Assembly: GCA_963753485.1 (NCBI GenBank)
Contig: CAVWCL010000018.1
Span: 136,097-200,096, forward strand
Length of the DNA stretch: 64,000 bases
Direction: 5' to 3'
Source of the DNA: CAWDLX01 sp963753485
Lineage (GTDB): Bacteria; Actinomycetota; Actinomycetes; Mycobacteriales; Micromonosporaceae
A program made the translations under genes and the position numbers. Under the pieces are notes generated by a model. That model was not told the DNA's origin. It did not search any database and saw only the letters and a program-made list of their open reading frames with translations. Positions 35,055 to 44,008 of the stretch are shown piece by piece (position 1 is the stretch's first letter; every line of letters begins with the position of its first letter).

Positions 35055-36293
35055 GGACGGCCTCTTCCATAGGTCGGCGCTGGCGATCGCAGCGCCCTCT
35101 CCGAGCGCGCGGAGCTTCGCCCACTGGACATCGGAGTGCGTGCGCGGGTGGTCCCAGCCTTGGGAGAACCCGCAGTCCACCCCAGCGATCACGTTCTCGC
35201 GCCCAACGTACTGAGTGAAGTTCTTGATTCTCCAGGCGACAAGCTCAGGGTGCTCGACGACGTTCGTCGACTGGGTGATCAGTCCCGGAACAATGACCTT
35301 GCCCTCCGGAAGTTTGATGTCCTTCCAGATCTGGAACTCGTGCTCGTGGCGAGGGCTGGCTGCCTCGAAGCCGTAGGCCCCGACGTTGAGCTTCAGCATG
35401 GACTTAGCCACTTTGCCCATGGGGGTGTTGTTGATGTGCGGTCGGTTGCTGCTCCCGCCACACCAATGCAGGCGTACCCGCTCCGGAGGGATGTCGCGCA
35501 GCGCGTAGTTCTCGATCTCGATCGCGGCGTCGAGCGCCCTGATGATCTCGGCGTCGTCCACCAGCTGGTAGGCGGGGTCCTGCGCGGGACGGTCGAGCTG
35601 CAGGATGAAGCCGGCCTCCGTGATTGCCTTGTACTCCTCCCGCATCACGTCCGCCAGGGCATACTGGTAAGCCTCCGTGCTCGGGTAAAATTCGAGCACG
35701 TTGAGGTCGGCCCGCGTCATGTTCGTGGGCGTGACCGCGGAGATGAACGCATCCGCCACGTCGAGCCCGTTGAGGGCGGCGCGCAGGTTGGCGATGTCGC
35801 GCTTGACCGCGGTGTCGTCGTACGAGATGGGTCCGACGAGCTTGTAGACCACGACCTTGTTGAAGCCTCGCTTGCTCCGCAGCGCCGCGATCTCGCTCAT
35901 GTCGACCTCGACCGGCAACCACGAGAACTGGGCCGCGGCGTAGTACTGAGAGTAGAAGCCGGGGAACTGCTCCCACTCGCCCTTGGGTCCGCGGAACCCG
36001 TCGAATGGGTTCTCCTCCCCCTTCTTGATTTCGTAGCGTTCGAGCCCGACGATCCGTTCGCCGATATACGTCCGGAAGTCGTGGCGCGAGTACTCGCCAT
36101 CGTTCGGGATGTCAACCCCCGCCTCTGCCTGACGCCGGACGACCTCGGCGATGCCGGAGGTGACGGTCTCCTGGAACTTCTCCTCGTCCATCGGCTTGCC
36201 CAGAGTCCGGTCCCTCATGGCTTCGATGAGCGCCAACGTACGAACGAGGCTTCCGGAATGAGTGGTCAGAATCCGGTCGGTGCTGCCGTTCAT
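35025..36293 (-). CDS. MetE-like (cobalamin-independent methionine synthase superfamily) methyltransferase
   Basis: 422 residues from ATG 36293, with GAGGAGAG upstream. It opens ILTTHSGSLVRTLALIEAMR, the family HxGSLPR-type motif, and has zinc-ligand candidates in RVRLHWCGGSSNRPHI (HxC) and NVIAGVDCGFSQGWDHPRTH (second Cys). It is longer than the core-MetE at 11918 and only distantly like it. Proteins of this group transfer methyl or alkyl groups to thiols; homocysteine, CoM-like or mycothiol acceptors are possible. Transcribed from operator-promoter copy 2 about 330 bp upstream. Confidence 0.75.
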   Translation of the reverse strand: MNGSTDRILTTHSGSLVRTLALIEAMRDRTLGKPMDEEKFQETVTSGIAEVVRRQAEAGVDIPNDGEYSRHDFRTYIGERIVGLERYEIKKGEENPFDGFRGPKGEWEQFPGFYSQYYAAAQFSWLPVEVDMSEIAALRSKRGFNKVVVYKLVGPISYDDTAVKRDIANLRAALNGLDVADAFISAVTPTNMTRADLNVLEFYPSTEAYQYALADVMREEYKAITEAGFILQLDRPAQDPAYQLVDDAEIIRALDAAIEIENYALRDIPPERVRLHWCGGSSNRPHINNTPMGKVAKSMLKLNVGAYGFEAASPRHEHEFQIWKDIKLPEGKVIVPGLITQSTNVVEHPELVAWRIKNFTQYVGRENVIAGVDCGFSQGWDHPRTHSDVQWAKLRALGEGAAIASADLWKRPSVAAAAKAAS

Positions 36294-36628
36294 AACTCTC
36301 CTCGTGCGGTCATGGTTCTTGTCCACGAGCCTGCGCGTGCGATGGCTCGCCGTGCTGCATAGAGGACTCCCTGCAGCTTCTCCGCCGCAACGTCGGCGTG
36401 AGGTTGGCTATACCTCTGCTGTGGATCCTCTGGGGGGCGTCGAGTGCCATCGACATCGGTGCTGGTGGCGTCGGTGACATCGAGTTAGCCCACTTCGGTG
36501 ACCGGTACGACCCTGACTCCAGGGCGACATTGATGGTGATAGAAGTTGTTCGGCTAGGACGGTATGCGCGCATCCTGACAGCTTGGGACGGTACAGATGA
36601 CCCTCGGGTCTGCCCTTCCTTGGGCTGA
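36294..36628 (-). other. Long leader of the MetE-like gene; no gene seen
   Basis: About 330 bp separate the predicted transcript start (near 36620) from the start codon at 36293. Open frames here have no family features. The stretch 36671-36977 beyond the operator also lacks a recognisable gene; its right part (from about 36850) is the non-coding left end of the dead IS110. Confidence 0.4.
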
Positions 36629-36670
36629 ACCATAAGTCGGTTCGCTACCGATGTCAACAGTTTCGTTGAC
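36629..36670 (-). promoter_or_regulatory. Operator-promoter, copy 2 (upstream of MetE-like gene)
   Basis: GTCAACAGTTTCGTTGAC at 36653-36670 is identical to copy 1. Minus-strand TTGACA (36652-36657), 17 bp, TATGGT (36629-36634) forms the promoter, with the operator over the -35. Flanks also match copy 1 (GATGT before on plus, GAC after). Confidence 0.75.
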
Positions 36671-36977
36671 GACTGGTAGCTCTCGGCGAGCGGTTGTGAA
36701 CCACGCGGCCACACGGCCAGGACCTCGCCGGTTGGTCTCGAATATGCGGCCATCGGCGGCCCAAGCAACGCTGTTTATCAGCAACAGACGCTGGGGGTGA
36801 TCGTCACCGAGGAACGTCACGATTGGCATGCGATCGGCGCCATCGACGGAGATTGTCCCCTAGACGGTATGAGGGTCCTGGTTGACGAGGCCGGGGCCTC
36901 GCTCGTAAGTTGACGTGGATTGCCGGCGAGGAGTTGGCCTCGTCGGCACCACATTTGCCGGAGGCCCCTGAGGGTTC

Positions 36978-38054
36978 AGTGAGCGTACGAGTGTTGGTCT
37001 GGATGTGCACGCACGGTCGATCGTGGGCTGCGGGTTGGACACGGTGACGGGGCGGATCACGCAGCGGCGCTCGTTCCGTCGGCAGAGGCGGTGTTGGACT
37101 GGCTGCGCGAGCTGCCGCACCCGTCGCGGTCGCCTACGAGGCCGGTCCGACCGGTTTCGACTCACCCCGGCAGCTGACCGCTGGCGGGGTGCGGTGTGTG
37201 ATCGCGGCGCCGTCGAAGCTGCAGCGACCGGCGGCGGATCGGATCAAGACCGATGCCCGGATGCGTTGCATCTGGCCCGGTTGCTGCGGATGGAGCAGAT
37301 CGTCGAGGTCCGGGTTCCGGGCGTGGAGCAGGAAGCCGCACGGGACTTGGTCCGCGCCCGCGACGATGTCCGGGGTGATCTGATGCGGTGCCGGCACGGG
37401 TTGTCCAAGCTGTTGCTGCGCCACGGCATCGTCTCCTCCGGCGGGACGGCATGGACCAGCGCCCACGAGACGTGGCTGCGCGGGGCAGCAGTTCGGCGAC
37501 CGCGGCATCCAGCTCGCCTTCGACGCCGACCTCGAGGCCATGCTGCTCGCGGTCGACCGCCGGGACCGCCTGGACACAGCCGTCACCGAGATGGCCGGGG
37601 ACAGCGAGTACACCGCCCTGGTGCGGCGGTTGAGCTGCCTGCGCGGGGTATCCACGCTGACCGCGTTCGGGTTGGCGGTCGCGGTCGGCGACTGGCACCG
37701 TTTCACCGGCGCCACGATCGGCGCCTACCTCGGCCTGGTCCCTACCGAATCGTCCTCCGGGCGGCAGCGGTCGCAAGGCTCGATCACCAAGGCCGGCAAC
37801 ACCCACTGCCGCCGGCTGCTGGTCGAGGCGGCCTGGCACCACCACCGCACCTACCGCACCCCGAGCGCGACCATGCGGGCCCGAGGGAGACTCGCCACCC
37901 CGGCCGCGACGCCCGTGGTCACGCCGGTAACCACCGGCCGCACCAGCGTTGGCAGACGTTCGTGGCCCGCATCAAGAAACCGGTCATCGCCAACGTCGCC
38001 GTCGCCCGCGAGCTGGCCGGCTGGTGCTGGTCGCTGGCGGTCCTCGACGACTGA
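36978..38054 (+). pseudogene. IS110-family transposase, inactivated by frameshifts
   Basis: Pieces of one IS110 transposase appear in order in changing frames: LDVHARSIVGCGLDTVTG (about 37005), VAYEAGPTGFDS, GVRCVIAAPSKLQRPAADRI, EQEAARDLVRARDDVRGDLM, AWTSAHETWLRG, FDADLEAMLLAVDRRDRLDT, GDWHRFTGATIGAYLGLVPT, ITKAGNTHCRRLLVEAAWHH and KPVIANVAVARELAGWCWSL to the stop at 38054. At least three frame changes make it inactive. 38055-38340 resembles the usual non-coding right flank of such elements. Confidence 0.85.
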
Positions 38055-38410
38055 CCGTCGAACCAGCCACCCATGAGCAGCCAGGCGGTGACGGCCGGAC
38101 GTGGCAGCGCGTGGAGCGACCCGCGGCTGAACTATGAGCAGCAACGCTTCGGCGGCGCCACGCTCGTTCCCAAGACCAGCGAGACGCTCCAGCCGAACAG
38201 CCCGTACTGCTGGTAACCAACCCGCGCATATCAGTCTGACCGCGCGCCGCCAAGACACGCTCACGACCGACCCCACCGCCTGCCCCAGAAGCCCGAAACG
38301 GCGCCCGGACCCACCGGCCCGGACGCCGCTACACCCTGCCCCTTGACAGAACTGCCCTACATATCAGGTCTATCGTTGCGCGCTTACCGGCGGTGAGGGT
38401 TCTCGATGCG
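38055..38410. other. IS110 right flank; no gene
   Basis: Short frames only. The sequence beyond the dead transposase continues with the typical non-coding tail of an IS110 copy (ACCCATGAGCAGCCAGGCGG near 38070). A TTGACA at 38344 has no convincing -10. The convergent gene ends at 38411. Confidence 0.4.
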
Positions 38411-39364
38411 TCAGAGCCGCAGCTCGGCCAGCGGCCCCAGCAGCTCGTCCAGGCGCGTCTCCGCACCGACCAGTCCCTGCTCCAACGCGTAGCCGTGGAG
38501 CAACTCGAGGGCGGGCAGCATCGCGGGAAAGCCGATGGGCCACGGATCGAAGCCCTCGTCGCCCAACCAGGCGTCGCGTTCGGGCGTCTCGCTCGCGCGG
38601 CTCTCGGCCCTGGCCTGCGTGACCAGTTCGACGATGTCGACCGCGCGGTCCAGGACCGCGGGGTCATCCCGGGCGACGAGCACGTGGTTGATCGGGACGA
38701 AACCGTGGTCACGGACCCAATCGCGGTCGGCGGCCACCGGGTCCTCGAAAACGCACGCCAGGTCGGGCGCAGCGTCCTCAGGGCCGAGCACCGCGGCCGT
38801 CGCCGTTCCATCGCGCAGCACCGCCACCGGGCGCCGTCCGTCCGAGATCCGGATGGCGTTCGCCGGGTCGGGCGCTCCCGGGACGTGCGATGGGCCGGTC
38901 GTCAGCCACGTCAGCTCCGCATCGGTGACACCGAACCGCTCCGCCAGCATGCCGCGCAGCCACACGCCGGTGGTCTGGGCATAGGAGCGGATCGCGATCC
39001 GGCTGCCCGAAAGGTCGGCCGCGGTTACCCAACCATTTGCCGGCGCGTATGTCAGCGCCTCGTGTTGCGAACGGGCGAGCAGGACGACCGGAAGTAGGGC
39101 GAGGGCGTGTCCGGCGGCCCTCGCTTGGAGGTACGTCGCGATTGCCATTTCGGAGAAGTCATACGGCTGCTCGCGGACCATTGCGGGAAACTCGACGGAG
39201 ATCGCGCCACGCGGCGCCACTAACCGCACGCGGCATCGGGCGAGTCGCGCGCGGTCTGCCCGCAGGGAGTCCAGATGGCGGTGCGGGCCGACCAAGAGGG
39301 TTACGTCCTTCGTAGCTCCGTCCTCACCATCGAAGGCTGTGATGGACTCAGCCGGCTCATACAC
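38411..39364 (-). CDS. 4,5-Dihydroxyphthalate decarboxylase-like / periplasmic-binding-fold protein
   Basis: 317 residues as read from GTG 39364, but the family start would be about 20 residues later (VTLLVGPHRHLDSL), and no ribosome site precedes the GTG. The recognisable core is YDFSEMAIATYLQARAAGHA and LALLPVVLLARSQHEAL, matching the FDVSEMSLSSY motif of the 4,5-dihydroxyphthalate decarboxylase group, whose fold is a type 2 binding protein. In an aromatic-acid cluster a decarboxylase is attractive; a ligand sensor is also possible. Its promoter and palindrome are at 39366-39420. Confidence 0.6.
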   Translation of the reverse strand: MYEPAESITAFDGEDGATKDVTLLVGPHRHLDSLRADRARLARCRVRLVAPRGAISVEFPAMVREQPYDFSEMAIATYLQARAAGHALALLPVVLLARSQHEALTYAPANGWVTAADLSGSRIAIRSYAQTTGVWLRGMLAERFGVTDAELTWLTTGPSHVPGAPDPANAIRISDGRRPVAVLRDGTATAAVLGPEDAAPDLACVFEDPVAADRDWVRDHGFVPINHVLVARDDPAVLDRAVDIVELVTQARAESRASETPERDAWLGDEGFDPWPIGFPAMLPALELLHGYALEQGLVGAETRLDELLGPLAELRL

Positions 39365-39365
39365 A

Positions 39366-39380
39366 ACATAGTTTCTATGT
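39366..39380. promoter_or_regulatory. Perfect palindrome ACATAG-TTT-CTATGT
   Basis: Six-base arms with a TTT centre lie immediately before the annotated GTG (39364) and just downstream of the predicted transcript start (about 39385). A protein bound here would block transcription or translation initiation. Candidate ligands are the GntR regulator divergently encoded at 39618 or another local regulator. Confidence 0.5.
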
Positions 39381-39391
39381 GAATAGGCGCG

Positions 39392-39424
39392 ACTCTACGA
39401 GGGCCGTCCCAGATTGTCAACGTT
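39392..39424 (-). promoter_or_regulatory. Promoter of the decarboxylase-like gene
   Basis: Minus-strand TTGACA (39415-39420), 17 bp, TAGAGT (39392-39397): a near-consensus promoter. The -35 is within ATTGTCAACGTT (39413-39424), which shares the TGTCAAC core with the operators at 27792, 36653 and 19786. It faces away from gntR, with about 195 bp between the two genes. Confidence 0.65.
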
Positions 39425-39617
39425 ATTGCCCACACAATGTCCGGTTTGACGCAAGTCGTGCCGATGCCCGCGCCCCCGCCCGCCAGGGCGTTGGGTGAAG
39501 AAGGATCGAGCGGCAACGTGCGAGACACGCACGCGCGGCGTCCATTCGTCAGCGTCGCCCACTATGCTGTGGTCACGATTGTTAGTAGAGTCCGCCGCTT
39601 AGGGACGAGGACAGAGC

Positions 39618-40274
39618 ATGAGCATAGGGGCGGGTGAGCCGAAGGCCGCAGTCGTCGCAGCACTTCGGACCGCCATCATCCGTGGTGAGTATGCCCCGCG
39701 ACAGCGGCTAGTGGAGATCGAGCTCTGCGAACGGTTCAACACGTCCCGCTTCATCGCCCGTACGGCGCTCCAAGAGTTGCATGCAGACGGTCTGGTGGAG
39801 TTCCAGCGAAATCGGGGTGCGCGGGTCCGGGAGATCTCCTTGGCCGAGGCGATCGAGATCACCCAGGTTCGCCGGCTCCTGGAGGGATACGAGGCCGCGC
39901 AAGCGGCGCGGCGGGTCAACAATGAGCAGACGAAGGAACTGCGGGCCATCGTGAAGGACATGCGCGCGGCCGTCGCGGCCGCCGATCCCTTGCGCTACAG
40001 CGACCTGAACCACAAGCTGCACGGCATGGTCCGCGACATCGCGGGCAACGAGACGTGCGCGCGCCTGCTGCGCCAGTTGCGCGACCAGACCATCCGGCAC
40101 TCGTTCTCCCTCGCCCTGCTGCCGGGGCGGGCCAATGTCTCGCTTCCGCAGCACGAGGCCATCGTCGTCGCGGTGACGGCCAAAAACCCCGACGCGGCAG
40201 AGCTGGCGATGCACCGACATCTGGAAAGCGTGCTCGAAGCGTTCCAGGCGCTCGCCGCCGGGTCGCAGTCGTGA
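39618..40274 (+). CDS. GntR-family regulator, FCD (FadR-like) subfamily
   Basis: 218 residues. The winged helix (AAVVAALRTAIIRGEYAPRQ, then TSRFIARTALQELHADGLVE) fills residues 8-75; the FCD domain (about 85-210) has metal-ligand candidates EITQVRRLLEGYEAA, LNHKLHGMVRDIAGN, and LPQHEAIVVAVTAKNPDAAE. These domains bind carboxylic acids, so the inducer may be the aromatic acid or a ring-cleavage product. It is divergent from the decarboxylase-like gene and overlaps the next gene (GTGA). Best local candidate for the TTGT-N2-ACAA type sites. Confidence 0.85.
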   Translation: MSIGAGEPKAAVVAALRTAIIRGEYAPRQRLVEIELCERFNTSRFIARTALQELHADGLVEFQRNRGARVREISLAEAIEITQVRRLLEGYEAAQAARRVNNEQTKELRAIVKDMRAAVAAADPLRYSDLNHKLHGMVRDIAGNETCARLLRQLRDQTIRHSFSLALLPGRANVSLPQHEAIVVAVTAKNPDAAELAMHRHLESVLEAFQALAAGSQS

Positions 40275-41065
40275 GTGACGGTTTGTCGGTCGCTCTCCTG
40301 GGGTTGGGCGAGGCGGGCTCGGAGTTTGCTCGTGACCTTGTCGCCGCTGGCGTCGAGGTGCACGGCTTCGACCCCAAGGTCGCGTCGCACCCTGGTGTGA
40401 CCGGCCATGACAGCGACGCCGCAGCCGCTGGCGCGGCCGGCCTCACCCTGGCCCTGACCAGCGCCCACGAGGCGAAGGAGACACTCGTCCAGGCGCTTCC
40501 CGGGATTCGTCGCGGAACGATCTACGCCGACCTCAACACCGCCTCGGCCGGGCTCAAGAAAGAGCTGGCCAGGCTGGCCTACGATGCCGGCGTGGGTTTC
40601 GTCGACGTAGCACTCATGGCGCCGGTTCCGGGCATGGGCCTAGGCACGCCGATGCTTGTCAGCGGCCCGGCCAGCGAGCGATTCGCCGGGTTCCTCCGAC
40701 CGCTCGGCGCATCGATCGAGATCGTCGCCGGCCCCCCGGGAACGGCGGCAACGCGCAAGCTCGTCAGGAGCGTTTTCTACAAGGGTCTTGCGGCAGCCGT
40801 AGTCGAGGCCCTGCGGGCCGGTCGAGCGGCCGGTTGCGAGGACTGGCTCCGCCAGAACCTCGCCAAGGAACTCGCGCAAGCATCGACGGCCACGGTCGAC
40901 CGCCTCGTCGAGGGCAGCGTCCGGCACGCCCGTCGGCGCATCGAGGAGATGGCCGCCTCGGCCGAACTGCTCACCGAGCTGGGCGTCGAGCCACGCATCG
41001 CCCGGGCGAGCGAACTGTGGCTGCGACAGCTCCTGGCTGAAAACCATCCCCCCGATCCCGCGTAG
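40271..41065 (+). CDS. 6-Phosphogluconate dehydrogenase-like NAD(P)-binding oxidoreductase (DUF1932 type)
   Basis: 264 residues from the GTG at 40271 inside the gntR stop. NAD(P) loop VALLGLGEAGSEFARDLVAA; NTASAGLKKELARLAYDAGV and VDVALMAPVPGMGLGTPMLV in the middle; a C-terminal helical domain (GTAATRKLVRSVFYKGLAAA). The family reduces or oxidises beta-hydroxyacids; the substrate is unknown. Its place just before the dioxygenase suggests a role in handling a ring-cleavage or side-chain product. 388 bp follow with no gene but regulatory structure (41259-41397). Confidence 0.7.
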   Translation: MSDGLSVALLGLGEAGSEFARDLVAAGVEVHGFDPKVASHPGVTGHDSDAAAAGAAGLTLALTSAHEAKETLVQALPGIRRGTIYADLNTASAGLKKELARLAYDAGVGFVDVALMAPVPGMGLGTPMLVSGPASERFAGFLRPLGASIEIVAGPPGTAATRKLVRSVFYKGLAAAVVEALRAGRAAGCEDWLRQNLAKELAQASTATVDRLVEGSVRHARRRIEEMAASAELLTELGVEPRIARASELWLRQLLAENHPPDPA

Positions 41066-41258
41066 CCCGTTACCGCGACGAACCCGGCCGGATGCCGGCG
41101 CTTCACCACGAAGTCCCGCTGCGTCAGGCCACATCTGTTCGGCCGGCGCGGGAGCACGATTCGGCTGACGCGCGAGCGTGGTACACAACGACGCCTATCG
41201 TAGCGCCCGCAGCTCGTCGCCTCCTTGGTCGCCAGGCGATCCAGTTGACGCGGAATCA

Positions 41259-41287
41259 TCGACAAAATCGTCGCCAATGACTAGGCT
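41259..41287 (+). promoter_or_regulatory. Candidate promoter of the dioxygenase-demethylase operon
   Basis: TCGACA (41259-41264), 17 bp, TAGGCT (41282-41287) would start a transcript near 41294, leaving a leader of about 160 nt before the dioxygenase ATG. The leader contains the 17-bp hairpin at 41356-41397. No other match in 41066-41453 looks better. Confidence 0.4.
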
Positions 41288-41355
41288 ACTGCCGCCGGGT
41301 CAACTCCGGGAGGACGTCCACCGCCGTCGAGCAACCCACCGCGCGCCGCCGTCGG

Positions 41356-41397
41356 CCTAGGTGGCTGGTGTAAATCGATCTACACCAGCCACCTAGG
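41356..41397. promoter_or_regulatory. Perfect 17-bp inverted repeat in the dioxygenase leader
   Basis: CCTAGGTGGCTGGTGTA (41356-41372) pairs exactly with 41381-41397, separated by AATCGATC. There is no T tract after it, so a simple terminator is unlikely. It sits 57 bp before the ATG at 41454 and could be a large operator or an RNA hairpin that controls the operon. Confidence 0.7.
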
Positions 41398-41453
41398 GCT
41401 TCCCGCGCGGCTGGTCGACTGGTCGCACCCGTCCGAGAGAAGGGCATATAGAG

Positions 41454-42491
41454 ATGCACGAAGAACGATGTCGCGACATCGCCCATGTCGGTGCCGTGGA
41501 GCTGCTGAGTCCGCGCCCCGAGGAGACCGTCGCATTCTTCGTCCGCATCCTCGGCCTGACCGAGGTCGGGCGATCCGGCAGCTCGGTCTACGTCCATGCC
41601 TGGGACGACTATGAGAAGTTCACTGTCAAGGTCACCGAGTCGGCCCAGCCCGGCCTGGGCCGTACCTGGATCAGGGCCGCGGGGCCGAACGCGTTGCAGC
41701 GGCGGGTCGATGCCATCGAGGCGGCCGGTCTCGGCAAGGGCTGGATCGAGGGTGAGAACGGCATCGGTCCCACCTACTGCTTCCTGGACCCGGACGGGCA
41801 CGAGTACGGCATCTACTTCGAGAGCGAATGGTTCACCGCGGCCGATGGCCAGGCTCCCGCGCTGAAAAACCAGGCCGACAGGTTCCCGGGGCGTGGCGCC
41901 AACGTCCGACGGTTGGACCACGTCAACTTCCTGGCCCGCGACATTCCCGGAGTTGCTCGGTTCATGCCCGACGTGCTTGGGGCCCGGCTCTCTGAGCAGA
42001 TCGTCAAGGACAGCGGCGAGCCGGCCGCGGTGTGGTATCACGTGAGCGACAAGTCGTACGATCTTGTTTACACCGAAGACTGGACCGGCAGCCAGGGCCG
42101 TCTGCACCACGTCGCCTTCGCCACGGACCAACGCGAGGACATCCTCCGGGCCGCCGACGTCGCGCTGGAGAATGGCATTCATATCGAGACCGGTCCGCAC
42201 AAGCACGCGATCCAACAGACGTTCTTCCTGTACCTCTACGAGCCGGCGGGAAACCGCGTGGAGCTGTGCAACGCCGGCGCGCGAATCCTGTACGCGCCCG
42301 ACTGGAGGCCAATCTCCTGGACGGCGGCGGAACGAGCGAAGGGCCAGGCGTGGGGGCTCAAGACGATCGATAGCTTCCACACTCATGGCACCCCTCCCGT
42401 CGACGTCTCGGCAGCGGGCGCGAAGCACACTGACCGCAGCCCTGGCGGACATCCACCAGCAACTTGGACCGCGGAAGGTAAGAACATATGA
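41454..42491 (+). CDS. Type I (VOC-fold) extradiol ring-cleavage dioxygenase
   Basis: 345 residues. Two VOC modules: residues about 8-130 (IAHVGAVELLSPRPEETVAF, then DPDGHEYGIYFESEW) and about 150-290. Fe(II) ligand candidates in the second module are His in RRLDHVNFLARDIPGV, His in GRLHHVAFATDQ and Glu in PAGNRVELCNAG; the acid/base YDLVYTEDW region is also typical of catechol 2,3-dioxygenase types. A C-terminal extension of about 50 residues is poorly conserved. It overlaps the O-demethylase by 4 bp, so it probably cleaves the demethylated catechol or gallate. Substrate by context only. Confidence 0.8.
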   Translation: MHEERCRDIAHVGAVELLSPRPEETVAFFVRILGLTEVGRSGSSVYVHAWDDYEKFTVKVTESAQPGLGRTWIRAAGPNALQRRVDAIEAAGLGKGWIEGENGIGPTYCFLDPDGHEYGIYFESEWFTAADGQAPALKNQADRFPGRGANVRRLDHVNFLARDIPGVARFMPDVLGARLSEQIVKDSGEPAAVWYHVSDKSYDLVYTEDWTGSQGRLHHVAFATDQREDILRAADVALENGIHIETGPHKHAIQQTFFLYLYEPAGNRVELCNAGARILYAPDWRPISWTAAERAKGQAWGLKTIDSFHTHGTPPVDVSAAGAKHTDRSPGGHPPATWTAEGKNI

Positions 42492-43891
42492 GCGCGACCA
42501 ACCTGCAGGAGCTGCTCGACGAGAGCGGCAATGTCGTCGAACTGTTGCGCAACTCGCAGCTGGGTGCCTACATCTACCCCGTCGTGCCGTCGGAGTTCAC
42601 GAACTGGCGACGGGAGCAGAGTGCGTGGCGGGACTCCGCGGTGCTCTTCGACCAGTCGCACCATATGGTCAACCTTTTCGTCAAGGGCCCTGATGCGCTG
42701 AAGTTGATCACCGACACGGCGATCAACAGCACGGCCAACTTCCCCGTTGACCGGGCCAAGCAGTACGTCCCAACCACTCCGGCCGGTCACGTCGTCGGCG
42801 ACGGCATCCTGTTCCATGAGGAGGCGGACCACTACGTCTTCGTGGGTCGGGCGCCGGCCGCCAACTGGCTGCAGTTCCACGGCGAGACCGGCGGTTACGA
42901 CGTGGAGATCGTCAAGGACGATCGGTCGCCATCGCGTCCGTACGGCCATGCGGTGACCCGGAAATACTGGCGTTTCCAGATCCAAGGTCCTAACGCGTGG
43001 AGCGTGATCACAAAGGTCAACGGCGGCCCGGTCGAGCAACTGAAGTTCTTCCACATGTCGTATATGGATGTCGCTGGCGAGCGGGTCCGCACCCTTCGTC
43101 ACGGGATGGCCGGGGCGCCGGGACTCGAGTTGTGGGGTCGCTATGAAACATACGAGAAGGTTCGCAACGCGATCCTCGAGTCCGGGCAGGAGTTCGGCAT
43201 CGAGCCGGTGGGTTCCCGGGCGTATGGCTCGAACACACTCGAGTCGGGCTGGATCCCGTCGCCGCTGCCGGCCATCTACACCGGCGAGGAGCTACGCGGC
43301 TACCGGCAGTGGCTCGGCATCACGAGCTACGAGGCAACCAACGCCCTAGCCGGCAGCTTCGTCTCGGACAACATCGAGGACTACTACCTCAACCCGTGGG
43401 AGCTCGGCTACGGCCCGTTCGTGAAGTTCGACCACGACTTCATCGGCGCCGAGGCGCTGAAGAAGCTCGACGCGGCCGCCCAGCGGAAGAAGGTCACGCT
43501 GGCCTGGAACGCCGAAGATGTCTCACGAATCTACGCGTCATTATTCGATGTGGGCAGCACCGGCTACCAGATGTTCGAGCTGCCGACGGCCAACTACGGC
43601 TCGTCCAACTACGACACTCTGCTTGATCGGGACGGCAAGACGGTTGGCCTGTCGATGTTCAGCGGCTACAGCGCCAACGAGAAGTGCGCCCTCTCGCTCG
43701 GCACCGTCGACCCGGCCATCGAGATCGGTACGGAGCTCACGCTGATGTGGGGAGAGCCGAATGGCGGCAGCGGCAAGACTACGGTGCAGCCGCACGAGCA
43801 GCTGGCCATTCGGGCGATCGTCAGCCCCGTGCCCTATTCGGTAACCGCCCGGCTGGAGTACCAGAGCGGCTGGCGCACAGCCGGCGCGTAG
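42488..43891 (+). CDS. Tetrahydrofolate-dependent aromatic O-demethylase (LigM/DesA-like, GcvT fold)
   Basis: 467 residues, equal to the LigM/DesA length. GcvT-fold marks are the start LQELLDESGNVVELLRNSQL, WRDSAVLFDQSHHMVNLFVK, FRIQGPNAWSVITKV-type strand (IQGPNAWSVITKVNGGPVEQ), and the C-terminal barrel ending YSVTARLEYQSGWR. In LigM (vanillate and 3-O-methylgallate) and DesA (syringate) the methyl group goes to THF, giving methyl-THF. Sequence alone does not decide the aromatic substrate; the downstream GalB- and GalC-like genes favour a product that is gallate or protocatechuate. It is the key feeder of the C1 operon. Confidence 0.85.
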   Translation: MSATNLQELLDESGNVVELLRNSQLGAYIYPVVPSEFTNWRREQSAWRDSAVLFDQSHHMVNLFVKGPDALKLITDTAINSTANFPVDRAKQYVPTTPAGHVVGDGILFHEEADHYVFVGRAPAANWLQFHGETGGYDVEIVKDDRSPSRPYGHAVTRKYWRFQIQGPNAWSVITKVNGGPVEQLKFFHMSYMDVAGERVRTLRHGMAGAPGLELWGRYETYEKVRNAILESGQEFGIEPVGSRAYGSNTLESGWIPSPLPAIYTGEELRGYRQWLGITSYEATNALAGSFVSDNIEDYYLNPWELGYGPFVKFDHDFIGAEALKKLDAAAQRKKVTLAWNAEDVSRIYASLFDVGSTGYQMFELPTANYGSSNYDTLLDRDGKTVGLSMFSGYSANEKCALSLGTVDPAIEIGTELTLMWGEPNGGSGKTTVQPHEQLAIRAIVSPVPYSVTARLEYQSGWRTAGA

Positions 43892-44008
43892 TGCGGACTC
43901 GGCCACCGATGGCGGGACGGGCCGCAGTGAGCCGGTCGTTGACTCCACCGATTCGCAGCCGGTCAATGAGACGGGCCATCGGCTAGGAACTCAGAAAGGA
44001 GAGTGACC

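Noticed and set aside
36554..36829. A 91-codon minus-strand frame upstream of the MetE-like gene
   Set aside because: It runs through the operator-promoter and has no ribosome site; its sequence matches no family I know.
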